A stretch of 59,982 bases of DNA from assembly GCF_000518765.1 (NCBI RefSeq), contig NZ_KI912492.1, positions 1 through 59,982 of the forward strand. Direction: 5' to 3'. This document shows positions 33,719 through 41,737 of this stretch, one piece after another. The position numbers and the translations under genes are program-made. The notes under the pieces were generated by a model, which did not search any database, was not told the origin of the DNA, and was given only the letters and a program-made list of their open reading frames with translations. Origin of the DNA: Ruminococcus flavefaciens ATCC 19208 (lineage in GTDB: Bacteria; Bacillota; Clostridia; Oscillospirales; Ruminococcaceae). The first letter of the stretch is position 1. Each line of letters opens with the position of its first letter.

Positions 33719-35371
33719 ATGAGTGACAGATCTAATAATATCCCATGCGGACTTACCGAGTCGGAGGTAAGCTGTTCATGCTGCGAGCTTGGAGATATCA
33801 AAGCAGATGAAGTAAAGGATTACGATATAGTAGTAGTTGGTGCAGGAGCATCAGGCGTACCTGCGGCAGGCTGGGCAGCAGAGCTTGGTGCAAGGACTGC
33901 ACTTCTTCAGAAGGAGTCATCGGTAGTATCTCAGGGCAACTGCGGTTCTGCAATAATAAAGTCGCGCTCTACCGAGGCCGGCATAGCAAAGTGGATACAT
34001 CATACAAACAGTCTTTGCGACTGGAGAGCCGATACAAAGCAGCTCCGCGCATATGCCGAACATTCAGAGGAAGCAATGATGTGGTTCCTTAACCGTGCAG
34101 GACTTACTAAAGAGACTGAATACGGCGACGGAAGCAAGGTGGACAATAATGCTGAAAGTGCAAAGCTCCTCAACGACGGCGACAAACTCTGTGCATTCAG
34201 AAGTACCAGCGGCGACTTTACAGGAATGTGGAAAGACCGTATGAGCAGTTACGATTACGGCGACGACCACTGTTATTTCTGGGCACCATGGATAGGTCCG
34301 AAGCCACTTAATGTAGGAAATGCTCTCCACAATGCCCTCAATAACATAATGGAAAAGCATGAAGAGCTTCATGCATATTTCTCAACACCTGCCGTAAAGC
34401 TTATTATGGACGGAAAGCGGGTCACAGGCGTTATTGCCAAGAACAAGGACGGCAGGTACATACAGTTCAATGCTTCAAAGGCGGTGATACTGGCAACAGG
34501 CGACTATACCAACAATGCAGCTATGGTACAGCGCTGGTGTCCTGATATAGCTGAATTTGACAAGAAGCAGTTCGGCAAGACAGGTGACGGTCATATTCTT
34601 GCCATAAGTGCAGGAGCTGAAATGGAAAATCTCGGACATACAAAAATGATGCATGATTTCGATTCTGCACTCATGTTTGAAGAGCCTTTCCTGTTTCTTA
34701 ACATGAACGGTGAGAGATTTACCAACGAGTATACAGGCTTTGTGTATATGGGGAACCTCCTGAAATATCAGCCTAAATTCAAGGGCAGTATGCTTGATGC
34801 TGACCATAAGGACGGCTCAAAGGGCTGGTACTGTGCTATTTACGACAGCGATTATGTTAACTGGGATAAGGACGAGTTCGTAGACGGCTGTGTACCGCCA
34901 TTTGTTATGGAGAAATTCATTCCGGGAGCAGTTGAAGAGCCCCAGGGAGTATTCAAAAACCTTATCGACCTTCACAGATGCGATACTCTTGAGGAGCTTG
35001 CAAACGAGCTTGGCATACCCTATGACAAGATGAAGTTTTCAATAGACAGATATAACGAGCTTTGCGAAAATGGAGTCGATATTGATTTCGGCAAGCCAGC
35101 GAAGTATATGCACAAGATAGAAAAAGCACCTTTCTGGGGCGCAAGAAAGCATATCAGAGTCTCAGCAGAGGTATCTGGAGTCATAACCAACGAGAACGCT
35201 CAGGCTCTTGACAGTGAGGGCAAGCCTATACAGGGACTTTACTGTGCAGGAAATCTGGGCGGACCGTTCTATGGCGGAGCAGATTATCCATTCCATCAGA
35301 CTGGACTGTCTCTCGGCAGATGCTATACCTTCGGCATGATTGCCGCAAAGCATGCTCTCGGCGTTTTGTAA
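33719..35371 (+). CDS. FAD-binding oxidoreductase (fumarate reductase flavoprotein-like)
   Basis: A 550-aa flavoprotein of the FAD_binding_2 family. After about 35 residues holding a cysteine cluster (CSCCE) comes the dinucleotide-binding motif IVVVGAGASGVPAAGWAAE. Later family motifs are AVILATGDYTNN, GDGHILAISAGAEM, and the C-terminal GLYCAGNLGGPFYGGADYPFHQTGLSLGR split over the flavin site. There is no signal peptide, so it is cytoplasmic. GAAGGGA precedes ATG 33719. The family includes fumarate, urocanate and enoate reductases; the acceptor is not deducible here. It is monocistronic. Confidence 0.85.
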   Translation: MSDRSNNIPCGLTESEVSCSCCELGDIKADEVKDYDIVVVGAGASGVPAAGWAAELGARTALLQKESSVVSQGNCGSAIIKSRSTEAGIAKWIHHTNSLCDWRADTKQLRAYAEHSEEAMMWFLNRAGLTKETEYGDGSKVDNNAESAKLLNDGDKLCAFRSTSGDFTGMWKDRMSSYDYGDDHCYFWAPWIGPKPLNVGNALHNALNNIMEKHEELHAYFSTPAVKLIMDGKRVTGVIAKNKDGRYIQFNASKAVILATGDYTNNAAMVQRWCPDIAEFDKKQFGKTGDGHILAISAGAEMENLGHTKMMHDFDSALMFEEPFLFLNMNGERFTNEYTGFVYMGNLLKYQPKFKGSMLDADHKDGSKGWYCAIYDSDYVNWDKDEFVDGCVPPFVMEKFIPGAVEEPQGVFKNLIDLHRCDTLEELANELGIPYDKMKFSIDRYNELCENGVDIDFGKPAKYMHKIEKAPFWGARKHIRVSAEVSGVITNENAQALDSEGKPIQGLYCAGNLGGPFYGGADYPFHQTGLSLGRCYTFGMIAAKHALGVL

Positions 35372-35407
35372 GTGAGTAGAGAATAGAAAGTAGTGAGTAG
35401 AATTGTA

Positions 35408-35436
35408 GGGGCGGATATTATCCGCCCCATTTTTTC
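35408..35436 (+). terminator. Terminator after FAD-dependent reductase
   Basis: GGGGCGGAT (35408-35416) and ATCCGCCCC (35420-35428) with a 3-base loop, then six T. Confidence 0.92.
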
Positions 35437-35499
35437 GTAATGAAAAATTTTTATCTGTTATTTTTTTACTGTATCCTTGCCTATTCAGTTACTATATGG

Positions 35500-35621
35500 T
35501 ATAATGAATGCAAAAGCATTCATTATAATTGATTAAAAAGCCCTTGCAGATACGCAAATCAGAGATTTGCTCCCTGCATATCGGGCAATTATATCATAAC
35601 GCTTCGTTTATATGATATAAT
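35500..35621. repeat. Cluster of three nested or perfect inverted repeats
   Basis: TATAATGAATGC (35500-35511) and GCATTCATTATA (35516-35527) form a perfect 12-bp stem with an AAAA loop. At 35540-35586 three nested helices stack: GCCC/GGGC, TGCAG/CTGCA and GCAAATC/GATTTGC around AGA. ATTATATCATA (35588-35598) and TATGATATAAT (35611-35621) follow; the last arm contains TATAAT, the likely -10 of the SGNH gene. None has a T tract. It may be a small mobile repeat or a structured regulatory element. Confidence 0.6.
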
Positions 35622-35644
35622 CTTATTAAAAGGAGATGATACTT

Positions 35645-36646
35645 TTGAGGATACCTGTTGTGGTAAAGAAAGCAGCTGCAGCAATAGGCGCAGCATTAAT
35701 GATGATGAGCTTTTCATCATGTTCAAAATCGGAAATACATGAAGTAAAGGTTGAACATAAAACGGAAGTGCCGCCGAAAATGATGTTCCTCGGTGACTCC
35801 ATAGCAGCAGGCTACGGTCTTGAAGGATATACAAAGGACGATAATTACAACTGCCGTTCCTATTCAAATATACTCAAAGACAAATATACGGCAGAGCTTG
35901 GCAGCGAGTGCGCTCATACTATGGTAAACGAGGCTGTATCGGGATATACCTCCTCAGACCTGATAGCGCAGATACAGAGCGGAGAACTTGACAGTGGTCT
36001 GAAGGACGCGGACGCTGTTGTAATATCTATCGGCGGAAACGATCTTCTTGGTTTATTGTTCGACCTTGCAGGGGCTCTCGGTATAGATGATTTCAGTTCC
36101 TTTAATATCAAGGATATCGACCTTGCAAGTGCAGCATCTGCTCTTCTTGGAATGGGAAACGATGCTGACAAGGCACTTGAACAGTTCAGCGTAAATATTG
36201 ATACAATATCAACTGAGCTAAAAAAGAGAACCAACGGAACGATATTTGTGCAGACTCTTTACGATCCTGTTGAATACTACGATAAATTTGCAGTGATAAC
36301 AGATTTTGCTGCTCAGAAGATAGAAAAGCTGAACAGTATAATTTCTGAGAAATCAGCAAACGGGTATAAGGTCATAGATGTTGCGTCTGATTTCAAGGGA
36401 AGAGCAGGGGAACTGACAAATATCAAGAAAATGGATATCCACCCAAATGCAGCAGGACATGAACTAATTGCCGAAGATGTGGACAAAGCCTTTCGTGCAA
36501 CGGGTTTTTCCTATTTTACCATTGAAAAAGTGAAAGATGAGCCGGGCTTTGGAACGAGAATAGCTGTTTTATGCAGTATTATCGCAGCTGCTCTGATAAT
36601 GGTCATAGGCATTGTTCTGATAGTCAGGAAAAAACTCAAAAAATAA
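35645..36646 (+). CDS. SGNH/GDSL-type esterase lipoprotein with C-terminal helix
   Basis: A 333-aa hydrolase starting at TTG 35645, nine bases after AAGGAG; the ATG at 35636 touches the binding site and is unlikely. The signal peptide ends in the lipobox FSSC (cysteine near 26). SGNH blocks follow: FLGDSIAAGYG (Ser), a Gly-containing block (NEAVSGYTSSD), SIGGNDLL (Asn), and IHPNAAGHELIAED (Asp/His). A transmembrane helix near the C-terminus (IAVLCSIIAAALIMVIGIVL) gives a second membrane anchor, unusual for a lipoprotein. Likely role: deacylation of a cell-surface or plant polysaccharide. Confidence 0.85.
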   Translation: MRIPVVVKKAAAAIGAALMMMSFSSCSKSEIHEVKVEHKTEVPPKMMFLGDSIAAGYGLEGYTKDDNYNCRSYSNILKDKYTAELGSECAHTMVNEAVSGYTSSDLIAQIQSGELDSGLKDADAVVISIGGNDLLGLLFDLAGALGIDDFSSFNIKDIDLASAASALLGMGNDADKALEQFSVNIDTISTELKKRTNGTIFVQTLYDPVEYYDKFAVITDFAAQKIEKLNSIISEKSANGYKVIDVASDFKGRAGELTNIKKMDIHPNAAGHELIAEDVDKAFRATGFSYFTIEKVKDEPGFGTRIAVLCSIIAAALIMVIGIVLIVRKKLKK

Positions 36647-36650
36647 AATG

Positions 36651-36687
36651 AAGCCTGAAAGGAGTGATACTTCTTTCAGGCTTTTAT
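36651..36687. terminator. Bidirectional terminator
   Basis: AAGCCTGAAAG (36651-36661) and CTTTCAGGCTT (36673-36683), followed by T residues. It sits between convergent genes and could serve both. Confidence 0.85.
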
Positions 36688-37286
36688 CATTTGTTTTCTT
36701 TGAGTAATAATACTTCACTTTCGGTCAGTTGTCGGAACTCCCCCTGTTTCAGCTCAGGGTCAAGCTCCAGAGAGCCTATACTGTCGCGGCGCAGGTAGAA
36801 TATTCGGCAGCCGACAGCTTCCATTATCCTTTTTACTTCGTGCTTTTTGCCTTCATGTATTGTGAGTGTTGCAGCAAAAGCAGCACCGTCAGGATTTTTC
36901 ATGTATTTTTCGCGGCGTTCGGCAGGAATGAAGCTTTCAAGCTCACGTATTTTGTACTGTCTGCAAAGTCGGAATTCCGCAGGCTTTGAGGTGAAGCCAT
37001 GCATAGGAATGCCATTTTCTATAAGCTGTATCTTTTCGGAATTGACAGTTCCCACAGCATAGAAGAAATATGTCTTGCTTATATGTCTGTCAGGCTGCAT
37101 GATCTTGAAATCAAGGTCACCGTCATCGGTAAGTATCAGTAGTCCGCAGGTATCCTTGTCAAGCCTGCCTACGGGATGGAGCTTCTCTGCAAGCTCGGCA
37201 GGGAAGTAGTCCATAACTGTTTTGTGAACTGCATCGGAACAGGCTGTAACGCAGTCCTGCGGTTTGTTGAACATATAGTAAAGCAT
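36687..37286 (-). CDS. RsuA-family pseudouridine synthase lacking S4 domain
   Basis: A 199-aa pseudouridine synthase of the RsuA/RluB/E/F group, acting on rRNA. The catalytic block LHPVGRLDKDTCGLLILTDDG is intact, with FNKPQ at the N-terminus and EGKKHEVKRIMEAVG, as in the family. The S4 RNA-binding domain that usually precedes it is missing; the protein starts directly at the catalytic domain. Its start overlaps the stop of the 60-aa gene upstream by one base, so it is the third gene of a minus-strand operon. Confidence 0.88.
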   Translation of the reverse strand: MLYYMFNKPQDCVTACSDAVHKTVMDYFPAELAEKLHPVGRLDKDTCGLLILTDDGDLDFKIMQPDRHISKTYFFYAVGTVNSEKIQLIENGIPMHGFTSKPAEFRLCRQYKIRELESFIPAERREKYMKNPDGAAFAATLTIHEGKKHEVKRIMEAVGCRIFYLRRDSIGSLELDPELKQGEFRQLTESEVLLLKENK

Positions 37287-37468
37287 TATAATTCTATGGT
37301 ATCACCCACGTTAAGGCGATTTTTGGTGAGATAGCTGTCGGACAGCTTTATTGTTTTTTCGCTGTCATTTTCGCCTCTTATAACTATGCTGCACATGGGC
37401 TCTTCTCCGTCGGGAATACCCTCGCAGCCGTAATCCCATTCGATTATTTCAATTATGGTATATTTCAA
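37286..37468 (-). CDS. Small conserved-looking protein, 60 aa, unknown
   Basis: A 60-aa acidic protein with no recognised domain. It has a beta-rich pattern (YTIIEIIEWDYG, then CSIVIRG) and ends with a segment that reads like an SH3- or S1-like turn (LNVGDTIEL). It overlaps the phosphatase gene by four bases and the pseudouridine synthase gene by one, which argues that it is a real, translationally coupled gene. Its function is unknown. Confidence 0.75.
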   Translation of the reverse strand: MKYTIIEIIEWDYGCEGIPDGEEPMCSIVIRGENDSEKTIKLSDSYLTKNRLNVGDTIEL

Positions 37469-37926
37469 AGCATTTCCTCCCTGAGATATTTAATAAGACC
37501 GCGGCAGCCCTCTTCGATATCGCTGTAAGCCTTGCCGAAGTCTCGGCTGTACCACGGGTCTGAGACATCGTCGCCTCGTCCTGCAAAGGTGAGCAGCTTA
37601 TATATCTTACCGTCACTGTCACTGCCGAAAATTCGGTTCATATTGCGGATATTTGCTGTGTCCATGCCGATGAACAGGTCGTATTTATCGTAGTCGGATT
37701 TCCTGAGCTGTACAGCGAACTTTCCGCTGTATCCGATACTGTGCTTTGCAAGCTCTGCTTTTGCAGGAGGATAGACAGAGTTGCCGAGTTCCTCAGTACT
37801 TGTTGTGCTTGAAGCAATATATAATTCATCTGAAAGACCGCTGTCAGCTACCAGCTTTTTCATTATAAATTCAGCCATTGGCGAACGGCATATATTGCCG
37901 TGGCATACGAACATGATTTTATACAT
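37465..37926 (-). CDS. Low-molecular-weight protein-tyrosine phosphatase
   Basis: A 153-aa phosphatase. The phosphate-binding loop CHGNICRSP (C-x5-R) is at residues about 9-17, and the general acid lies in DPWYSRDF. Family length is normal. It may dephosphorylate tyrosine kinases of capsule synthesis, or low-molecular-weight substrates. It is the first gene of the minus-strand operon with the 60-aa protein and the pseudouridine synthase. Confidence 0.93.
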   Translation of the reverse strand: MYKIMFVCHGNICRSPMAEFIMKKLVADSGLSDELYIASSTTSTEELGNSVYPPAKAELAKHSIGYSGKFAVQLRKSDYDKYDLFIGMDTANIRNMNRIFGSDSDGKIYKLLTFAGRGDDVSDPWYSRDFGKAYSDIEEGCRGLIKYLREEML

Positions 37927-38009
37927 CTTCTCAAATCACCTCAAATCTTTTATAATCGTCGTAAAATAGCGCAAATACACATTTTGACATTGCGTGAATA
38001 AAAATGAAT

Positions 38010-38059
38010 ATTCTTTCATAGTTTTGCATATTCCTTCATATTTTCTCATGTTTTGTCAT
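38010..38059. repeat. Five tandem 10-bp units next to the integrase
   Basis: ATTCTTTCAT, AGTTTTGCAT, ATTCCTTCAT, ATTTTCTCAT and GTTTTGTCAT follow each other without a gap, a consensus of RTTYTKTCAT. The 10-base period puts every unit on one face of the helix. They end five bases before the 21-bp direct repeat and about 105 bases from the integrase stop, so protein-binding (arm-type) sites are plausible. Confidence 0.75.
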
Positions 38060-38064
38060 GCAAG

Positions 38065-38085
38065 CGTGGAAAAACTGTGGAAAAA
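38065..38085 (+). repeat. 21-bp direct repeat, left copy (candidate attachment site)
   Basis: Begins CGTGGAAAAACTGTGG and continues with five A; the same 21 bases occur at 51179-51199 in the same orientation. Within it GTGGAAAA occurs twice. It lies 80 bases from the 3' end of the integrase remnant, the usual position of an element end. Confidence 0.6.
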
Positions 38086-38164
38086 AGTCTGGCCATATAT
38101 AGCATTTTATCCTTGTTTTTTGTGGATTATTACTTCGATAAAATGGTAAAATGAATATTTTAAG

Positions 38165-38734
38165 TCAACCGTTTCCGAATAATCGCATCATTTCCTTCTC
38201 GGCGTCTTCAAACTGTACATGAGTATACGTATTCAAAGTAACGCTTATGTCGGCATGTCCCATTATGTATTGAAGCATTTTAGGATTCATTCCGTTCTTG
38301 GCCATGTTAGTGCAGAAGGTATGCCTGCAAATATGCGGAGTTATAATAGGCAGCGGCAGATGATTGATGTCGTTATTATATTTTTCTCTGATTCGCTGCA
38401 TATACTTTTCCCAGTGCTGCGCTACGGTAGGTCTTGAATTTTTGTCCAGAAACAGGAAGCCAACCCTGCCTCCTATAACTGGTTCTGTTTTGACTCTTTT
38501 GCGTCTTTTGATTATTCTACGGAAGCAGTCAGCGACTTCAATAGTCATAGGTACATACCTGATACCCTTCTCAGTTTTTGGTGCTTGAATGACATACTTC
38601 ATATTACTGGCGCGGATAAGCTGGTGGTCTACCTTGATACGATTCTTCTCAAAATCAATGTCAGAGATAGTAAGTCCACAAAATTCAGAAATACGCAGTC
38701 CTGTGTTAAACAGGATCAGTTCTTTTTTATAGCC
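38165..38734 (-). pseudogene. Tyrosine integrase remnant (C-terminal catalytic half)
   Basis: Only the catalytic domain of a Tn916/phage-type integrase is left. Reading upstream of the first ATG (38602) the frame continues as LFNTGLRISEFCGLTI, which holds the first catalytic Arg. Then come HICRHTFCTNMA (HxxR), MGHADISVTLNTYTH with the nucleophile Tyr. The 150-200 N-terminal residues (arm-binding and core-binding domains) are missing. At 38716-38735 the frame runs into relaxase sequence, so a deletion has joined the two genes. It probably cannot recombine by itself. Confidence 0.85.
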
Positions 38735-39207
38735 TTATTATCAAACTCGAACGAGCACTTCTGACCAGTTATCTTAGCGACGTACTCGCAGAAAAAGGTC
38801 ATCTCTTCGTAGCCGGTTGTGATCATCTGACCGTTATGATAGCTGACAGCGTTGATCACGATATGAGTATGCATACTGCCACATTCAGTATCCTTCAAGT
38901 GCGTACAGTACAAGACCTGATATTTACCCGCAAAATACTCAGCACATTTCTTACCATACTTAGCAGCAACCGCCAGATCTGTCACCTTATCGTTATAGGC
39001 AATAACGATGTGTACAAGCGGGTTTCCACTAACTTTGTTGAACCACATGCGTACGATAAGCATCTGGCTATATGCCTCTTCGTAATTGTAGGGATTAACG
39101 CCGAATCCACCACGGTAGAGTGAACGAGCATCTGATATGTACGCAAGTGCATTTTGTAAGTAGTCCAAACCTCCGTAAGTGTTTCTGATCACATTAATTT
39201 TTGCCAT
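38716..39207 (-). CDS. Relaxase (MobA/MobL-like), probably C-terminally truncated
   Basis: A 163-aa protein with a mobilization-relaxase fold. The histidine metal motif is in HTHIVINAVSYHNG, preceded by HIVIAYND, and a conserved N-terminal VIRNTYGGLDYL. Its last codons (KAIKKN) read across the junction with the integrase remnant, so the natural C-terminus is probably lost. Its start overlaps the MobC-like gene by 19 bases, the usual relaxosome pair. It would nick oriT during mobilization if still active. Confidence 0.8.
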   Translation of the reverse strand: MAKINVIRNTYGGLDYLQNALAYISDARSLYRGGFGVNPYNYEEAYSQMLIVRMWFNKVSGNPLVHIVIAYNDKVTDLAVAAKYGKKCAEYFAGKYQVLYCTHLKDTECGSMHTHIVINAVSYHNGQMITTGYEEMTFFCEYVAKITGQKCSFEFDNKAIKKN

Positions 39208-39512
39208 AAGTCATTCACTCCTTCCTGCATCGTTACTACTGCATCTGGTTCGTGAAGTTCAATCATAGAACAAGCGTAGTTGATTGTGTTCTGAATTTGA
39301 ACCATAATTGCAGGCGTTAGAGCTTTACGTCCGTTAGCACCTACAATGTTCAGGTAGTTGTTTACACTCATACCTGCATCCTTAGCATTTTTCTGAATCT
39401 TTTTGAGTTCAGTCTCCGAAGAACGCAGCGATGTTACCTTTTCTCTACGCTCCGACTCATCTCGGGTATGTGCACGTTTCTTGTGCTTGTACTTGTAATT
39501 GTAATCGTTCAT
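39189..39512 (-). CDS. MobC-like mobilization accessory protein
   Basis: A 107-aa basic protein with a lysine/histidine-rich N-terminus, then a ribbon-helix-helix-like stretch (VTSLRSSETELKKIQKNA, AGMSVNNYLN) characteristic of MobC/relaxosome proteins. It is preceded by AGGAG and overlaps the relaxase gene. Such proteins bind oriT and help the relaxase. Confidence 0.75.
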   Translation of the reverse strand: MNDYNYKYKHKKRAHTRDESERREKVTSLRSSETELKKIQKNAKDAGMSVNNYLNIVGANGRKALTPAIMVQIQNTINYACSMIELHEPDAVVTMQEGVNDLWQKLM

Positions 39513-39775
39513 AGTGACTACTCCTTTATAATAAGATTATGAAAGCAGCAAGTGACTCGACCTCAACGAAGAATCCACCAATAGAACCAACATCTGAAGT
39601 ATCTGAACAGTATGAAGAATCTGTGGGGATATCACAATAGACAGGATAGCAGATACTCTCTGTATACCTTATAACCAATATCTCTGTACTAATTGATCAA
39701 GATTCCTCCTCTCTGGTATACAAGATTTCTCTCTATATCTCTATATATAAAGCAAGCCGCTGCGCTCCCATTATA
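39513..39775. other. Non-coding region upstream of mobC, candidate oriT
   Basis: About 260 bases without a gene between divergent mobC and the truncated amidotransferase-like gene. GTATACC (near 39670) and GGTATAC (near 39715) form an inverted repeat about 45 bases apart, and pyrimidine-rich CTCTCT tracts follow. This is where an oriT would be expected; I cannot identify a nic site. Confidence 0.3.
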
Positions 39776-40411
39776 CGCAAGGACAAGCTCATACCCGACA
39801 CACACATAGAGACTGACAGCTACGCCGCTTGTCAGCTCATTGAATCACAAGAAGAGCTGAGCTTTGACACCTTGAAGTATATGGCAGAAACGGTCGAGGG
39901 CAACTTCACGTTTACGGTGCTTGATGACAACAATAGCTTATACATAATAAAAGGCTCGAATCCGATGTGCCTGCTCCACTTCAAGGATATCGGGCTGTAT
40001 GTATACGCATCTACCGAGAGTATCATGAAGAACGCTATCCGCAGGATAGGTTTGCATAAGTTCGCAAATGAGCGTATCAAAACAGACGAGGGAGATATAC
40101 TGTGTATCGACAGGAACGGAAATATCACACGCTCGGAGTTTGAGCCTAAGATATATCGCTCCAAGTACGGATCATGGTACGGTCTCGACGACTCGCCCTA
40201 TTACGATATGCATGAGGAGATACTACTTGCATACTGCGGATGCTATGGAGTGGATAGCGAGGACGTCGAACTTTTGCTTGAGTACGGCTACACTTGCGAT
40301 GAAATCGAGGAGATGCTTATGGATACCAATCTGCTTCACGAAGCTCTCAGGGACGTAAAGTATATGTGTGGGGAAAGCCTGTATGAGAACTGCTGCGGAG
40401 GTATATGGTAA
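39776..40411 (+). pseudogene. Truncated class II glutamine-amidotransferase-like gene
   Basis: The frame encodes LIPDTHIETDSYAA, SQEELSFDTLKYMAETVEGNFTFTVLD broken over two blocks, then SLYIIKGSNP and GLYVYASTE. These resemble the second half of class II glutamine amidotransferase (Ntn-hydrolase) domains found on Firmicute mobile elements. The start with the catalytic N-terminal Cys is absent: homology begins near 39776 without a start codon. The first possible start is TTG 39872. A C-terminal extension of about 60 residues follows (LLEYGYTCDEIEEML). It overlaps the recombinase gene by seven bases. Confidence 0.6.
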
Positions 40412-40983
40412 TGGGCAAGATCGGATACATTCGCGTCTCAACTGAACACCAAGAGACAGCACGTCAGGAAGCATTGATGAAGCAATATCAGGTTGAGCGT
40501 GTCTTCGCTGAGAAGATGTCTGGCAAGAATGCTGACCGTCCCGAGCTGAAGGCTATGCTCGAATACGTACGTGATGGCGATACTCTGTACATCGAGAGCA
40601 TTAGTCGTCTTGGACGTTCAACAAGAGATCTGTTAAATATCATTGATGTGCTTCAACGGAAGAAGGTTACTCTTGTAAGCAGTAAGGAAAACATAGACAC
40701 CAATACTCCTCAGGGACGCTTTGTGCTGTCAATATTTGCAGCGTTATCAGAGCTTGAACGTGAGCAGACTCTTCAACGTCAGCGTGAGGGCATCGCTATT
40801 GCAAAGTCACAGGGGAAGTATAAAGGTCGGCAGCCCATACCTATTGACTGGGTCAAGTTCGGTCAGCTGTATGAACAGTGGAAGTCTGGCGCTATAACGG
40901 CGGTATGGTTTCAGAAAGAGATGGGCCTGCGTACCAATACTTTCTACCGAAGGCTTAAAGAATACAAAAGAAAGATTAAATAA
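40405..40983 (+). CDS. Serine recombinase (resolvase/invertase family)
   Basis: A 192-aa small serine recombinase. Residues 1-140 are the catalytic domain: IGYIRVSTEHQ with the nucleophile Ser, SGKNADRPEL, LYIESISRLGRSTRDL, and FAALSELEREQTLQRQREGI. A short helix-turn-helix (FQKEMGLRTNTFYRRL) ends the protein. Either ATG 40405 or 40411 can be used behind GGAGG. It is probably the resolvase of the resident mobile element and looks intact. Confidence 0.93.
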   Translation: MVMGKIGYIRVSTEHQETARQEALMKQYQVERVFAEKMSGKNADRPELKAMLEYVRDGDTLYIESISRLGRSTRDLLNIIDVLQRKKVTLVSSKENIDTNTPQGRFVLSIFAALSELEREQTLQRQREGIAIAKSQGKYKGRQPIPIDWVKFGQLYEQWKSGAITAVWFQKEMGLRTNTFYRRLKEYKRKIK

Positions 40984-40986
40984 ACA

Positions 40987-41020
40987 AGAGCGAGCCGGCA
41001 ATTGCCGGCTCAAACTCTTT
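40987..41020 (+). terminator. Palindromic hairpin after the recombinase gene
   Basis: GAGCCGGCAA and TTGCCGGCTC (40992-41011) form a perfect 20-bp palindrome, extended by AAGAG/CTCTT outside. The T tract is weak, so termination is likely but not certain. Confidence 0.6.
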
Positions 41021-41075
41021 CAATAGGGTGGTGTTTTTTGCTGACATATTTCAAAAGCCCCAAAACGACTTATAT

Positions 41076-41116
41076 GACATACTTTTTTTGTATGTCAATA
41101 GACTGTGGTCTATTGA
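41076..41116. other. Two abutting hairpins downstream of the recombinase
   Basis: GACATAC (41076-41082) and GTATGTC (41090-41096) around seven T, then TCAATAGAC (41095-41103) and GTCTATTGA (41108-41116). The two repeats share two bases. This could be a recombination (res-like) site for the adjacent serine recombinase or a transcription stop for the convergent operon. Confidence 0.4.
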
Positions 41117-41154
41117 CACAACATAGAGCATCTGAATAGAGACTCATATTATAG

Positions 41155-41715
41155 TCATCCTATACTATTTATAACTCTCGCAGGACCTCCCACAGCTACC
41201 ATGTTTTCGGGAATATCCTTTGTGACCACCGAGCCTGCACCGATAACGGCATTGTCTCCGATCGTCACGCCTGGAAGAATAGTTGAGTTTGAGCCGATCC
41301 ACACATTCTTACCAATGTGAATAGGTTTCGGTATCAGGTCGTGACGTTCTTCGGGCAGAAGTCCGTGGTTCAGCGTAGCCAGCACAGTGTTATGTCCGAT
41401 CTGCGCACCGTCACCGATCCAGATACCGCCCTGATCCTGAAACTTACAGCCTGCATTGATGAACACGCCCTTGCCGAGATGAATATTCTTTCCGCAGTCC
41501 GTGTAAAACGGAGGAAACAGTCCGACCTCAACAGGCGCACCGATAAGCTCCGACATCAGCGCATTGATCTCATCGGGAGTATGATAGCGGTTATTGATCT
41601 CCATTGTGATACGGATAGCTTCCTGACTGAGCCTGTGCATTGTCTGATGCACACCGCACTCCGCCGTGACCTGCTTGCCGCTGTTCATGAAGTCAATGAA
41701 TTCTTGTGTTGTCAT
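41155..41715 (-). CDS. Sugar O-acetyltransferase (LacA/Maa/NodL family)
   Basis: A 186-aa left-handed beta-helix acetyltransferase of the maltose/galactoside acetyltransferase family. Hexapeptide repeats run from residue about 75 (NIHLGKGVFINAGC, IWIGDGAQIGHNTVLATLNHG) to the end (NVWIGSNSTILPGVTIGDNAVIGAGSVV). The catalytic His is in LNHG. It acetylates sugars with acetyl-CoA. It is the last gene of the LysR-linked minus-strand operon, 22 bases after the hydrolase gene. Confidence 0.92.
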   Translation of the reverse strand: MTTQEFIDFMNSGKQVTAECGVHQTMHRLSQEAIRITMEINNRYHTPDEINALMSELIGAPVEVGLFPPFYTDCGKNIHLGKGVFINAGCKFQDQGGIWIGDGAQIGHNTVLATLNHGLLPEERHDLIPKPIHIGKNVWIGSNSTILPGVTIGDNAVIGAGSVVTKDIPENMVAVGGPARVINSIG

Positions 41716-41737
41716 CGCTGTTTCCTCCGTGATAGCT

